Part shown: positions 43,676-52,398 of the stretch, in pieces
Position numbering within the stretch: position 1 is the first letter of the stretch
Layout of the letters: each line of letters begins with the position of its first letter
Assembly (NCBI RefSeq): GCF_003253705.1
Contig: NZ_QKYU01000029.1
Coordinates: 1-57,587, forward strand
Length of the DNA stretch: 57,587 bases
DNA from: Humitalea rosea
GTDB taxonomy: Bacteria; Pseudomonadota; Alphaproteobacteria; Acetobacterales; Acetobacteraceae
Direction of reading: 5' to 3'
Notes under the pieces: generated by a model
Told to the model about the DNA's origin: nothing
The model's database searches: none
The model's input: the letters and a program-made list of their open reading frames with translations, nothing else
Program-made: the position numbers and the translations under genes

Positions 43676-45349
43676 ATGCAGGCCAAACCGATCAACGCAA
43701 CCATCTCGGTATCGGAACAAATCATGCCGGACGCCGTCGCCGGCATCGCTGCGGCAGGCTTCAAAACGATCATCTGCAACCGGCCGGACGGCGAGGGCGT
43801 CGACCAGCCGGGCTTCGCCGAAATCGAGGCCGCGGCCAAGGCTGCCGGATTGCAGGCCGTCTATCAGCCGGTGGTCTCGGGCAAAGTGAAAGACAGCGAC
43901 GCGGCGGCTTTCGGCACGCTGTTCGCCAGCCTGCCGAAGCCCGTCTTCGCCTATTGCCGCACCGGCACACGCTCCGCGACGCTCTGGTCGCTGTCGGAAG
44001 CGGCGCAGGGTAGGCCGCTGCCGGAGATCCTCGGCGCCACCAAGGCGGCCGGCTACGACATGGCTGCCGTCGCGCGTCGCATCGCCAATGGCGGGCGCAC
44101 GCCCACCGATGTGGCCGATGCGACCCATACCGTCGTGATCATCGGCGGCGGCGCCGCGGGCGTCTCGCTGGCCGCCAGCCTGAAGTCGCGCCAACCCGAA
44201 CTCGACATCGCCATCATCGACCCGGCGGAGATCCACTACTACCAGCCGGGCTGGACAATGGTGGGCGGCGGCATCTTCGACCCTGCGACCACGGCGAAAA
44301 CCATGGCGTCGCTGATCCCGCCCGGCGTGCGCTGGATCAAGGCGGCCGTCGCCGCCTTCGAGCCCGAGAAGCGCTCCGTCATCCTCGATGGCTGCCGCGT
44401 GGTGAAATATACGGCGCTGGTCGTCGCACCCGGCCTCAAGCTGAACTGGGCCGGTATCGAGGGCCTGACCGAAACGCTTGGCCGTAACGGCGTGACGTCG
44501 AACTACCGCTACGATCTCGCGCCCTATACCTGGGAATGCGTGCAAGGCCTCAAGGCGGGCCGCGCGGTGTTCACCCAGCCGCCGATGCCGATCAAATGCG
44601 CCGGGGCGCCGCAGAAAGCGCTGTATCTCTCGGCCGACCACTGGCGGCGCGCGGGCCGGCTCAACGACATCTCGATCGACTTCTTCAACGCCGGCGCCGT
44701 GCTGTTCGGCGTCGCCGCCTATGTGCCGGCCTTGATGCGCTACATCGAGCGCTACCACGCCCAGCTGCATTTCCAGCATACGCTGACACGGGTCGACGGC
44801 CCGGCGCACCGCGCCTGGTTCAGCCGCACCGATGCGGATGGCAACAAGACCACAGTCGAGGCGGAATTCGACATGATGCATGTCGTGCCGCCGCAGACGG
44901 CGCCGGATTTCATCCGCGTCTCGCCGCTGGCCGATGCGGCGGGGTGGGTTGATGTCGATCAGGCGACGCTGCGCCACAAGACGCTTCCCGGAGTCTATGG
45001 TCTCGGCGATGCCTGCAACGCACCGAACGCGAAGACCGCCGCGGCGGCGCGCAAGCAGGCACCCGTCGTCGCGCACAACCTGTTGAAGGACCTCGGCGCC
45101 ACCGCGGAGGCCGACGCGATCTATGATGGCTACGGCTCCTGCCCGCTGACCGTGGAGCGCGGCAAGATCGTGCTCGCCGAATTCGGCTATGGCGGCAAGC
45201 TGCTGCCGAGCTTCCCGGCATGGCTGATCGACGGCACGCAGCCGAGCCATCTCGCCTGGCTGCTGAAGGAGCGGATGCTGCCGCCGATCTACTGGCAGGC
45301 CATGCTGCGCGGGCGCGAATGGATGGCCAGCCCGGAACTGGCGCAATGA
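43676..45349 (+). CDS. DUF442-sulfide:quinone oxidoreductase fusion
   Basis: Two-domain protein of 557 residues. Residues 1-130 are a DUF442 (Blh N-terminal) phosphatase-like domain with Cys94 in AYCRTGTRS. Residues 150-540 are a flavoprotein of the SQR family: VVIIGGGAAGVSLA (FAD), Cys308 in KCAGAPQK and Cys447 in GLGDACNAP, matching the catalytic pair of human SQOR, plus Cys288. It should oxidise sulfide to a persulfide and reduce quinone at the membrane. The ATG at 43676 is preferred; a GTG at 43661 is in frame. Confidence 0.92.
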   Translation: MQAKPINATISVSEQIMPDAVAGIAAAGFKTIICNRPDGEGVDQPGFAEIEAAAKAAGLQAVYQPVVSGKVKDSDAAAFGTLFASLPKPVFAYCRTGTRSATLWSLSEAAQGRPLPEILGATKAAGYDMAAVARRIANGGRTPTDVADATHTVVIIGGGAAGVSLAASLKSRQPELDIAIIDPAEIHYYQPGWTMVGGGIFDPATTAKTMASLIPPGVRWIKAAVAAFEPEKRSVILDGCRVVKYTALVVAPGLKLNWAGIEGLTETLGRNGVTSNYRYDLAPYTWECVQGLKAGRAVFTQPPMPIKCAGAPQKALYLSADHWRRAGRLNDISIDFFNAGAVLFGVAAYVPALMRYIERYHAQLHFQHTLTRVDGPAHRAWFSRTDADGNKTTVEAEFDMMHVVPPQTAPDFIRVSPLADAAGWVDVDQATLRHKTLPGVYGLGDACNAPNAKTAAAARKQAPVVAHNLLKDLGATAEADAIYDGYGSCPLTVERGKIVLAEFGYGGKLLPSFPAWLIDGTQPSHLAWLLKERMLPPIYWQAMLRGREWMASPELAQ

Positions 45350-46149
45350 CCTATGGCATCGCGGCGCTGGCGACCGGATCGGGTGGCCTGGTGGGGTTTG
45401 TCCTTGGGCTGATCGGCGGCGGCGGCTCGATCCTGGCGGTGCCGCTGCTGATGTATGTGGTGGGCGTCAGCTCACCGCATGTGGCGATCGGCACCAGCGC
45501 CGTGGCGGTGGCCGTCAGCGCCCTCGGCAATGTCATCGGCCATGCCCGCGCGGGCAATGTGAAATGGCCCTGCGCCCTGGTCTTCGCGGCCACGGGGGTC
45601 GCCGGCGCCGCGGTCGGCTCCAGCGTGGGCAAGCAGCTTGATGGGCAGAAGCTGATCGTTCTGTTTGGCGTGCTGATGGTGGCGATTGCCATGCTGATGC
45701 TGCGGCCGAAGAAGAGCCGGGGTGACGCAAAGGTGGTGCTGACCCGGGCGACCGCGAAGCACCTGCTGCCGAGGCTGGTCGGCATCGGGTTTGGCGCCGG
45801 GATGATGTCGGGTTTTTTCGGGATTGGGGGCGGCTTCCTGATCGTGCCGGGGCTGATGGCGGCAACCGGCATGCCCTTGCTGTTCGCGATCGGCTCGTCA
45901 CTCGTCGCGGTCACCGCCTTTGGCATGACGACGGCGGCGAATTACGCGCTGTCGGGCTTCGTCGATTGGCCGCTGGTCGGGCTGTTCATCGCCGGTGGCC
46001 TGGGCGGCGGCGTGTTTGGCGGCAAGCTTGCTGGGTTTCTGGCGGGGAAGAAGCAGCTTCTGTCGCAAGTTTTTGCTGCCATCGTGGCCATCGTCGGGGT
46101 CTATGTGGTCTTCAAGGGGCTGGCTGCGCTGGGTATGTCTGAGCCATAG
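45346..46149 (+). CDS. TauE/SafE (DUF81) sulfite exporter family protein
   Basis: Membrane protein of 267 residues with eight or so helices in two repeats; GLIGGGGSILAVPLLMYVVG and GFFGIGGGFLIVPGLM are the duplicated TauE motifs. Last gene of the persulfide operon, coupled to the SQR gene by ATGA; it probably exports the sulfite made by the dioxygenase. Confidence 0.9.
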   Translation: MTYGIAALATGSGGLVGFVLGLIGGGGSILAVPLLMYVVGVSSPHVAIGTSAVAVAVSALGNVIGHARAGNVKWPCALVFAATGVAGAAVGSSVGKQLDGQKLIVLFGVLMVAIAMLMLRPKKSRGDAKVVLTRATAKHLLPRLVGIGFGAGMMSGFFGIGGGFLIVPGLMAATGMPLLFAIGSSLVAVTAFGMTTAANYALSGFVDWPLVGLFIAGGLGGGVFGGKLAGFLAGKKQLLSQVFAAIVAIVGVYVVFKGLAALGMSEP

Positions 46150-46262
46150 GAACGCACGGATTGCTTTCAGCACGATTACGCTCGCTGCTGCCCATGTTGG
46201 AACGCCATCTGGCCAGCATGCCCGCATCGTGAACATGGGGCGGCGCCCTCCCCCGTGGCGTC

Positions 46263-46545
46263 GGCCTTCGGATTGACCCAGGCCACGCCGACATCGCGGA
46301 AATGCCGCTCATTCGCGGTTGTCACCACCAGCCCATGCGCGGCCGCCGTCGCGGCCACCACCATGTCGAGCGCGCTGCGCGGCCTTCTCGTCGAAGGCCA
46401 GGATGCGCCCGGCAAAGAGCCCGCGCGGGCCTTCCGGACCGGCGAACCAGGCGTCGAGGTCTCGGCGGCGGCGCCCCGGTTCCTTCTCCAGGATGCCGCG
46501 ACGGATCTCGGCGAGGGTGAGGGCCGGGCAGGCCGCGCAGGCCAT
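46263..46545 (-). pseudogene. VapC-like PIN-domain toxin remnant
   Basis: The minus strand reads PALTLAEIRRGILEKEPGRRRR to ILAFDEKAAQ in one frame and then, after a jump near 46375, SALDMVVAATAAAHGLVV to DVGVAWVNPK in another. Both halves are clear PIN-domain (VapC/FitB) segments, but the N-terminal LLDTN strand is missing and about 15 codons are lost at the junction. No antitoxin gene is next to it. An inactive toxin relic. Confidence 0.65.
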
Positions 46546-46557
46546 GGTGCTGGCCGA

Positions 46558-46602
46558 TGACCCGACCCGTGCCAGGGATCGGGTCACACAGGGATCGGGT
46601 CA
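46558..46602. repeat. Tandem 14-mer with inverted half
   Basis: CAGGGATCGGGTCA occurs at 46573-46586 and again at 46589-46602. TGACCCGA at 46558-46565 is complementary to TCGGGTCA in either copy, so alternative hairpins can form. It separates the VapC remnant from the DUF4387 stop and may be a terminator or the footprint of a deletion. Confidence 0.6.
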
Positions 46603-46616
46603 GGTGTCGCCCGAGG

Positions 46617-46946
46617 TTATGGTACCTCGACGTCGAACAGCGGCGCGTATTGCTGCGACCCGAAGACATCGCGCTCGCCCGGGCTACCCGAGGGGCGTTC
46701 CCGCAAGATCGTGAACTTGATCGCATTGGCGGGTTCGAACACCACGAAGTCCGTCACGCGGCTTTCGGGGATACGCAGAAGGCCCGCGACGATGGCCGGC
46801 GAGAGCACATGCGCGTCGCGCACCCGTTCGAAATTGGCGCGCTCGCGGAAGATGATGTCGAAGGTGATATGATCAACCCCAGCATTCTTGCTGCGGATGG
46901 TGGAGGCCATGTCGCGCAGCGTGGCCATGTTGCGCCGGTCCATCAT
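46617..46946 (-). CDS. DUF4387 protein, AtuA partner
   Basis: Protein of 109 residues, DUF4387 (AtuA-associated). SKNAGVDHITFDIIFRE and IKFTILRERPSGSPGERDVFGSQQYAPL are conserved segments. The domain is either fused to or encoded next to AtuA-type proteins; here it overlaps that gene by ATGA. The two probably form one enzyme or complex. Confidence 0.88.
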   Translation of the reverse strand: MMDRRNMATLRDMASTIRSKNAGVDHITFDIIFRERANFERVRDAHVLSPAIVAGLLRIPESRVTDFVVFEPANAIKFTILRERPSGSPGERDVFGSQQYAPLFDVEVP

Positions 46947-48331
46947 GCGGCCCTCCGCGCGGCGCCATCCACGGCGAGGAAGCGTGTGCGGAACAGCTCG
47001 CTCGGGTCGGACACCGGCATGATGTGGTTCAGCGTCCATTCGTAGCCGGGCTTGCCGGTCAGCACCTCATCGGACATCAACGCCGCGGCGCCGGCGGTGC
47101 CCTTCACCTCCGGCAGGCGGGCATAGAAGAGGTTGCGCGCGGCCAGGGCGCAGATCTCCTCCGCGCGCGTGCCGTCGCCGCACAGCGTTTCCACCACCAC
47201 GCCGATCTCATGCGGCTGCATCGCAGGCGTGGGGTCCATCGGACCCATCACGCCGTCGCGGCCGTAGAGGTGATAGAACACCTGCCAGCCCGACTGCTCC
47301 GGCGCGCCGAAGCGTTCCGTGAGACGCGCCCGCGCCCAGGCGATCGCCTTGTCGATATTGGCGATCATGTAAGGGTCGCGCATGCCGACCACGGCCAGGC
47401 GGCGCTCGCCGACCTTGCCCGATCCTTCCAGCTTGGCCATCGGCTGCACCGCCGGCACGAAGCGCGCGCCCGAGGCGCGCGTGGTCTTCTCGTCGAGTTG
47501 TTCGTAGCGGCAGTCGCTCATGTCGACATGGCCGCTGACGACGGTCTCGCGGAACGGATCGCGCCGTTCGTACATCGCGTGGCTGGCCAGCGAGGCCGGG
47601 GTGCAGCGCTGCCCCGGATGCATGGCGGTGACGCGGATGTCGTCCTCACGGATGCGACCGAAGATGCTTTCCTTGCCCATGAAAGGCTCGCAGCAGAAGG
47701 AGGCGCATTCCATCAGCTTGCCGGCGTAATACGCCGTGGCCGGCGACAGGCCGGCATTCAGCAGCGGTGCGGCAAAGAGCGCGCAATCGCTGGCGCGGCC
47801 GGCGATCACCACCTCGGCGCCGGCGCCCAGCGCGGCGGCGATCGGCTCGGCGCCCATCACGGCGACGATGCGGTCGGTGCGCGCCAGGGTCGCGGCATCG
47901 GCATCCTTGCGCCCGTCAAGGCCGCGGATCGGCATGCCTCCCAACAGGCGCTGGCGCAGGGCGTCCACCGACTGCTCGGAATTGATCGCGGCAAGGCGGA
48001 ACGGGGCGAGCCCGTGCTCGGCCGCGATGTCCTGGATCAGCGCGACATATTGCGCGACGCCGCGATCGGTGCCGGTGTCGGAGGCGGAGCCCACAATCAT
48101 CGGCACACCCAGCCGCCGCGCCGCCAGCAGCATGATCTCGAGATCCTGGCGCTGCCAGGCGGCCGGGCTCGCCTGCCCGTCGGCGCCGAGAGCATAGGGC
48201 CCGATGTCGCAGGAGCCGGAATCGGCGATGATGAAATCCGGCTTCAGTTCGCAGCCCGCGAGGAAGCTGTCCTTCTCAAGCGGGGTGAATCCCAGGTGCC
48301 CGGTGGGGCACAGGATGGTGATCTCGGTCAT
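46943..48331 (-). CDS. AtuA-like (DUF1446) protein
   Basis: Protein of 462 residues of the acyclic terpene utilisation AtuA family. CPTGHLGFTP, DFIIADSGSCDIGPYALG and AEVVIAGRASDCALFAAPLL are typical segments. The biochemical role of the family is not settled; members occur with CoA-dependent catabolism of branched acids. GGAGAGG precedes ATG 48331, and a sigma-54 promoter lies 48-63 bases upstream, so expression should depend on the activator encoded just before it. Confidence 0.88.
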   Translation of the reverse strand: MTEITILCPTGHLGFTPLEKDSFLAGCELKPDFIIADSGSCDIGPYALGADGQASPAAWQRQDLEIMLLAARRLGVPMIVGSASDTGTDRGVAQYVALIQDIAAEHGLAPFRLAAINSEQSVDALRQRLLGGMPIRGLDGRKDADAATLARTDRIVAVMGAEPIAAALGAGAEVVIAGRASDCALFAAPLLNAGLSPATAYYAGKLMECASFCCEPFMGKESIFGRIREDDIRVTAMHPGQRCTPASLASHAMYERRDPFRETVVSGHVDMSDCRYEQLDEKTTRASGARFVPAVQPMAKLEGSGKVGERRLAVVGMRDPYMIANIDKAIAWARARLTERFGAPEQSGWQVFYHLYGRDGVMGPMDPTPAMQPHEIGVVVETLCGDGTRAEEICALAARNLFYARLPEVKGTAGAAALMSDEVLTGKPGYEWTLNHIMPVSDPSELFRTRFLAVDGAARRAA

Positions 48332-48378
48332 GTCTTCCGACCTCTCCTGCCGCGACGGCGGCGTATCGGGACCGGCAT

Positions 48379-48394
48379 TGCACGCTCCGTGCCA
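48379..48394 (-). promoter_or_regulatory. Sigma-54 promoter of the AtuA-DUF4387 pair
   Basis: TGGCACGGAGCGTGCA on the minus strand fits TGGCACG-N4-TTGCW with one mismatch and has the required GG-N10-GC spacing (-24 GG at 48393-48392, -12 GC at 48381-48380). It lies in the short gap after the sigma-54 activator gene; transcription would begin near 48369. Confidence 0.75.
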
Positions 48395-48397
48395 GCT

Positions 48398-49384
48398 TCA
48401 GGCGTCGGTTCCCACGGCGATGGCCATGCCAAGTTTCTGCATCTGGTGCCGCAAGGCATGGCGGGTCAGGCCGAGCCGCGCCGCGGCTCGCCCGTGCCGC
48501 CCGCTCGCCTCACGCAGCGCCGCCTCGACCAAACCCTTCTGGAACTGCTCGGTGGCGTCATGGAAGTCGAGGACGCGCGGCCCCTCCCCCTCTGCCGCCG
48601 GTGGCGCGCGGCCTTCCACCTCACGCAGGATGCGGTCCGGCAAATGCCGGGCGAGGACCTGCTCCTCGGTCTCCAGGATCGCGATGCGTTCGATGAGATT
48701 CTCCAGCTCGCGGACGTTGCCGGGCCAGGAATAGCGGCGGAAGACCTCGGCCACGCGGGGTTCCAGCCCGGTGATGCGCCGGCCGCAGCGCTCGCCATGA
48801 TGGCGCAGGAAGGACTCCGCCAGCAGCAGCACATCATCGCCGCGCGCGCGTAGCGGCGGGATGTTCACCGGGACCACCTGCAAGCGCCAATAGAGGTCGT
48901 CGCGGAAGCGCCCCTCCTTCACCTCCGAGAGCAGGATGCGGTTGCTGGAGACGACGAAGCGCACATCCGCCGCCGTCTGCTTCACCGCGCCCAGCCGGCG
49001 GAAGCGTTGGGTATCCAGCAAAGTCAGCAACTTCGCCTGAAGCGGCAGCTCCATCTCGCGGATTTCGTCGAGAAAAAGCGTGCCGCCATTGGCGGCCTCG
49101 ATCAGCCCCTGCTTGGCGCCGGCGGCGCCGGTGAAGGCGCCGCGTTCATGCCCGAACAGCTCGCTCTCCATCAGGCTGCCCGGGATCGCGGCGCAATTCA
49201 CATCCACGAAGGGTTTTTGGGCGCGGGGCGACAGACGGTGCAGCATCCTCGCGACCAGCCCCTTGCCGGTGCCGGTTTCGCCATAGAGCAGCACCGTGCC
49301 GGCTGGGCTGACCGCGACGCGCGCAACCAGGGCGCGTACCGCGCGGATGCTCTCGTGTTCGCCGAGAAGTTCGGAATAGGCCAT
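48398..49384 (-). CDS. Sigma-54-dependent activator without sensor domain
   Basis: Bacterial enhancer-binding protein of 328 residues. It begins almost at the AAA+ domain: Walker A GETGTGKG (35-42), the sigma-54 contact loop GAFTGA (82-87) in HERGAFTGAAG, Walker B LFLDEI, and the SWPGNVRELENLIERI segment; the Fis-type HTH is at the end (HGRAAARLGLTRHALRHQMQKLG). Lack of an N-terminal receiver, GAF or PAS domain resembles PspF, which is controlled by a partner protein. Encoded between two sets of genes that each have a sigma-54 promoter. Confidence 0.92.
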   Translation of the reverse strand: MAYSELLGEHESIRAVRALVARVAVSPAGTVLLYGETGTGKGLVARMLHRLSPRAQKPFVDVNCAAIPGSLMESELFGHERGAFTGAAGAKQGLIEAANGGTLFLDEIREMELPLQAKLLTLLDTQRFRRLGAVKQTAADVRFVVSSNRILLSEVKEGRFRDDLYWRLQVVPVNIPPLRARGDDVLLLAESFLRHHGERCGRRITGLEPRVAEVFRRYSWPGNVRELENLIERIAILETEEQVLARHLPDRILREVEGRAPPAAEGEGPRVLDFHDATEQFQKGLVEAALREASGRHGRAAARLGLTRHALRHQMQKLGMAIAVGTDA

Positions 49385-49412
49385 GCCCGCGCGGTCTCCA
49401 GATGCGTGGAGA

Positions 49413-50447
49413 TTACGCCGAGGCGTGGATTTCGCGCCAGAGCATCCCGTCGGGAACAAAGCCCACCCAGTCCGCGGTGCAGGGCGGGCCGGCAGCGATG
49501 ACGGCGCTGCGGCCGGCGCAATCCCAGACCGCGCCGGCCAGCGTCGGAGACGGGTCCGGGGCGTGGCGGCACAGTGCCACCGGCGCATGGGTGGCGAGCA
49601 GCGCCCGCGGCTCGCGCGCGGATTCCGCGGCCAAGGCAGCCTGGAGCAGCGCCAGGCGGCCTGCCGAATGCGGAACGGGTGCCAGCGGGTCCGGCGCGGC
49701 CGTGTAGTGGTTGGTGCGCGCGACCCACGCACCATGCGCCACGTCCACGCGACCATGGCGCAGTTCCACCGCCGCCGCGGCGCCGGTCGCATCGCCCAGC
49801 ACCAGGCTGCCGCCGCCGGCATGCGGCAGGTCGGCGATCGCCGCCAGCGCCTGCGCCACCGTGGCGCAGGTCGCGAGCAGCCGGGTCATGAGGAAATAGC
49901 GCAGCAGCCCCGGCCCATGGTCGGCGGTGGGGATCTGGGTATCGGCCAGCGCCAGCCCGTCGCTGTTCAGCCCCGAGGACCAAGCCCCCGGCGCTCCCAG
50001 CGAGCCGAGGCAGAGCACCCGCCGCCCGCCCCAAGCGGGGTCGAGGTGGCAGAAGACGCGCTGCAGCCCGGCATGTTCCGGGCGGAAGTCGCGGTTCTTG
50101 GCAACCCGTCCGGCGGCGGCGAAGGCCGAGCAGCCATCGGTATCGGCCGGCGCGGCCGCGAGATCGGCAAGGCAGCCGAGATGGAGGAAATCGAAGACCT
50201 CGGCCGGATCGAGCGCAAAGCCCTCGGCGATGCCGGCGATCTCCTCCAGCGCCTCGGGCGCGAGGCGCGCTGTCGCGGCCTGCTGTGCCGCGAGGAAGCG
50301 GCGCATGCGCTCGTCACGGCCTGGCGCCTGGGCAAGGCGGGTGCGGATGGCCGCGCGCACCGCCTTGGCCTGGTCGGGGCAAGCAGCCGCTTGGCCACGC
50401 CCGCGCGCCCGCGCATCGCCGTGCAAGGTCACGAGCAAGCGGCTCAC
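49413..50447 (-). CDS. C45-type acyltransferase/peptidase (Ntn hydrolase)
   Basis: Protein of 344 residues related to acyl-CoA:6-aminopenicillanate acyltransferase, an Ntn hydrolase that cleaves itself. The expected cut is Gly105/Cys106 in ADTDGCSAFAA, leaving Cys106 as N-terminal nucleophile; AKNRDFRPEHAG and SSGLNSDGLALADTQI are further family segments. It should hydrolyse or transfer an N-acyl amide bond. The start is GTG, overlapping the transporter ATPase stop as GTGA, so it belongs to the transporter operon and may act on the imported peptide-like compound. No signal peptide. Confidence 0.85.
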   Translation of the reverse strand: MSRLLVTLHGDARARGRGQAAACPDQAKAVRAAIRTRLAQAPGRDERMRRFLAAQQAATARLAPEALEEIAGIAEGFALDPAEVFDFLHLGCLADLAAAPADTDGCSAFAAAGRVAKNRDFRPEHAGLQRVFCHLDPAWGGRRVLCLGSLGAPGAWSSGLNSDGLALADTQIPTADHGPGLLRYFLMTRLLATCATVAQALAAIADLPHAGGGSLVLGDATGAAAAVELRHGRVDVAHGAWVARTNHYTAAPDPLAPVPHSAGRLALLQAALAAESAREPRALLATHAPVALCRHAPDPSPTLAGAVWDCAGRSAVIAAGPPCTADWVGFVPDGMLWREIHASA

Positions 50448-51424
50448 AACACACCCCCATCGTGCAGATGGCAGGCGGCCTGGTGTCCGGCGCCCAAATC
50501 CATGAGGCGCGGCGCCTGCCGCGAACACCGCGGCCCGGCCGAGGGACAGCGCGGATGAAAGGCGCAGCCGGGCGGCGGCGCCAGGGGCGACGGCAGGTCC
50601 CCGGCCGCCGCCCGCGCCGCCAGCGGTGCCGCGCCGATCCGCGGCACCGCCGCCAGCAACGCCCGCGTATAGGGATGCGCCGGGCTTTGCAGCACCGCGT
50701 CGCGCGGGCCTTCCTCGACGATGCGGCCGAGGTACATGACGCAGATACGGGCCGCGAGATGGGCCACCACCGCCAGATCATGGGAGATGAACAGCAGGGT
50801 CAGGCCAAGCTCGTCGCGCAATTCGCGCAGCAGCGCCAGCACCTGCGCCTGCACCGAGACATCGAGCGCCGAGACCGGCTCATCGCAGACCACGAAATCC
50901 GGCCTCAGGATCAGCGCGCGGGCGATGCCGATGCGCTGGCGCTGGCCCCCTGAAAACTGGTGCGGGTAGCGGTCCAGATGCGCGCGTGCCAGGCCGACGC
51001 GATCGAGCATGGCCAGGATGCGCGGTTCGGCGGCGCTGCGCCGCTCATGCAGGGCCAAAGGCAGCGTCAGGATCTCCCGCACCGTGCGTCGCGGGTTGAG
51101 CGAGGCATAGGGGTCCTGGAAGATGATCTGCATGCGCGCCCGCAGCGGGCGCAACGCCGGCTCCGGCAGCGCCGTGATGTCCTGGCCGTCGAAGATCACC
51201 TGCCCGGCCGTCGGCGCATGCAGGCGCAGCAGCAGCCGGCCGAGCGTGGATTTGCCGCAGCCGCTCTCGCCGATCAGGCCGAGCGTCTCACCGCGCGCGA
51301 TGACCAGGTCCACGCCGGAGACGGCGCGCAGCACGCGGCCCGGCCGGCGGCGCAGCCGGTCAAGCAGCGGCGGCGGGATGTCGAAGCGGCGCTCGACGCC
51401 CCGGGCTTGGATCAGCGGGGTCAT
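50444..51424 (-). CDS. dppF: Oligopeptide ABC importer ATPase, OppF/DppF type
   Basis: ATP-binding protein of 326 residues. Walker A GESGCGKST, signature FSGGQRQRIGIARAL, Walker B FVVCDEPVSALDVSVQAQV, and the C-terminal cysteine-containing oligo/HPY motif (PGCAFHPRCPSAGPRC) are all present. ATG 51424 overlaps the dppD stop. Confidence 0.92.
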   Translation of the reverse strand: MTPLIQARGVERRFDIPPPLLDRLRRRPGRVLRAVSGVDLVIARGETLGLIGESGCGKSTLGRLLLRLHAPTAGQVIFDGQDITALPEPALRPLRARMQIIFQDPYASLNPRRTVREILTLPLALHERRSAAEPRILAMLDRVGLARAHLDRYPHQFSGGQRQRIGIARALILRPDFVVCDEPVSALDVSVQAQVLALLRELRDELGLTLLFISHDLAVVAHLAARICVMYLGRIVEEGPRDAVLQSPAHPYTRALLAAVPRIGAAPLAARAAAGDLPSPLAPPPGCAFHPRCPSAGPRCSRQAPRLMDLGAGHQAACHLHDGGVL

Positions 51425-52398
51425 GGCGCCATCTCCGGGGCGCGGATGCAGCGCGAAAGCCGCCCTTCGCCGGCGGGCTGCAATGTCACCGGGGCCGCGC
51501 ATTCCGCGATCGCCATGCCGCACCGGTTGCGGAAGCGGCAGCCGGGGTCGAGCCGCGCAAGGTCCGGCACCTGGCCGGGAATGGGGTGCAGCGGACGGTC
51601 GGGGTCCTCAAGCCGCGGCAGGCTTTCGAGCAAGCCGCGCGTATAAGGATGGCGTGGACGCGCGATCACCGCCTCGGTGGGGCCGCTTTCCACGACCTGG
51701 CCGGCATACATCACCATCACGCGCGGGCAGCGTTCCGCCACCACGGCCAGATCATGGGTGATGAGCGCCAGCGCCAGCCCATCCTCCCGCCGCAGCGTGT
51801 CCAGCAGGTCCAGCACCTGGGCCCGCAAGGTGACATCGAGCGCCGTCGTCGGCTCGTCGGCCACCAGCAGGCGCGGGCGGGCCGCGAGGGAGATCGCGAT
51901 CATCGCGCGCTGCCGCATGCCGCCGGAGAATTGATGCGGGTAATCGTCCAGCCGCTCCGCCGCGGCGGGGATGCCGACGCGGGTCAGCAGCGCCGCCGCC
52001 TGCGCCCGCGCCGCCCGCATGTCGGGCGCGATGCGATGCGTCAGCAGCGTTTCGGTGACCTGGGTGCCGATGGTGAAGGCGGGGTTGAGTGCCGACAACG
52101 CATCCTGCATCGCCAGCGCCATCTGCCGCCCGCGCAGCGCGCGCAGCTCGGCATGCGGCAGGCGCCGCAGGTCACGGCCCGCGAACAGGATCTCGCCTGC
52201 CTCGATCCGCCCCGGGGGACGCAGCAGGCCGAGCACAGAGAGGAAGGTGACGCTCTTGCCCGAACCGCTCTCGCCCACGATGCCGAGGGCCTCGCCCTCG
52301 GCGATCTCCAGGTCCACGTCATCGGCGGCGACGACCGGGCCGCGCCGCGTCGGAAAGACGGTCCGTAACCCGCGAACGGACAGCAGGGGCGGGTTCAC
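51421..52398 (-). CDS. dppD: Oligopeptide ABC importer ATPase, OppD/DppD type
   Basis: ATP-binding protein of 325 residues. Walker A GESGSGKS, signature [15 protein letters not shown], Walker [20 protein letters not shown] and the C-terminal [16 protein letters not shown] iron-sulfur-type motif. GTG start overlapping the dppC stop as GTGA. Confidence 0.92.
   Translation of the reverse strand: MNPPLLSVRGLRTVFPTRRGPVVAADDVDLEIAEGEALGIVGESGSGKSVTFLSVLGLLRPPGRIEAGEILFAGRDLRRLPHAELRALRGRQMALAMQDALSALNPAFTIGTQVTETLLTHRIAPDMRAARAQAAALLTRVGIPAAAERLDDYPHQFSGGMRQRAMIAISLAARPRLLVADEPTTALDVTLRAQVLDLLDTLRREDGLALALITHDLAVVAERCPRVMVMYAGQVVESGPTEAVIARPRHPYTRGLLESLPRLEDPDRPLHPIPGQVPDLARLDPGCRFRNRCGMAIAECAAPVTLQPAGEGRLSRCIRAPEMAP

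Noticed and set aside
42230-45346. A 1038-codon open frame on the minus strand
   Set aside because: It lies opposite pmpB, the persulfide dioxygenase and the SQR gene, all with clear motifs. Composition is that of a GC-rich shadow frame.
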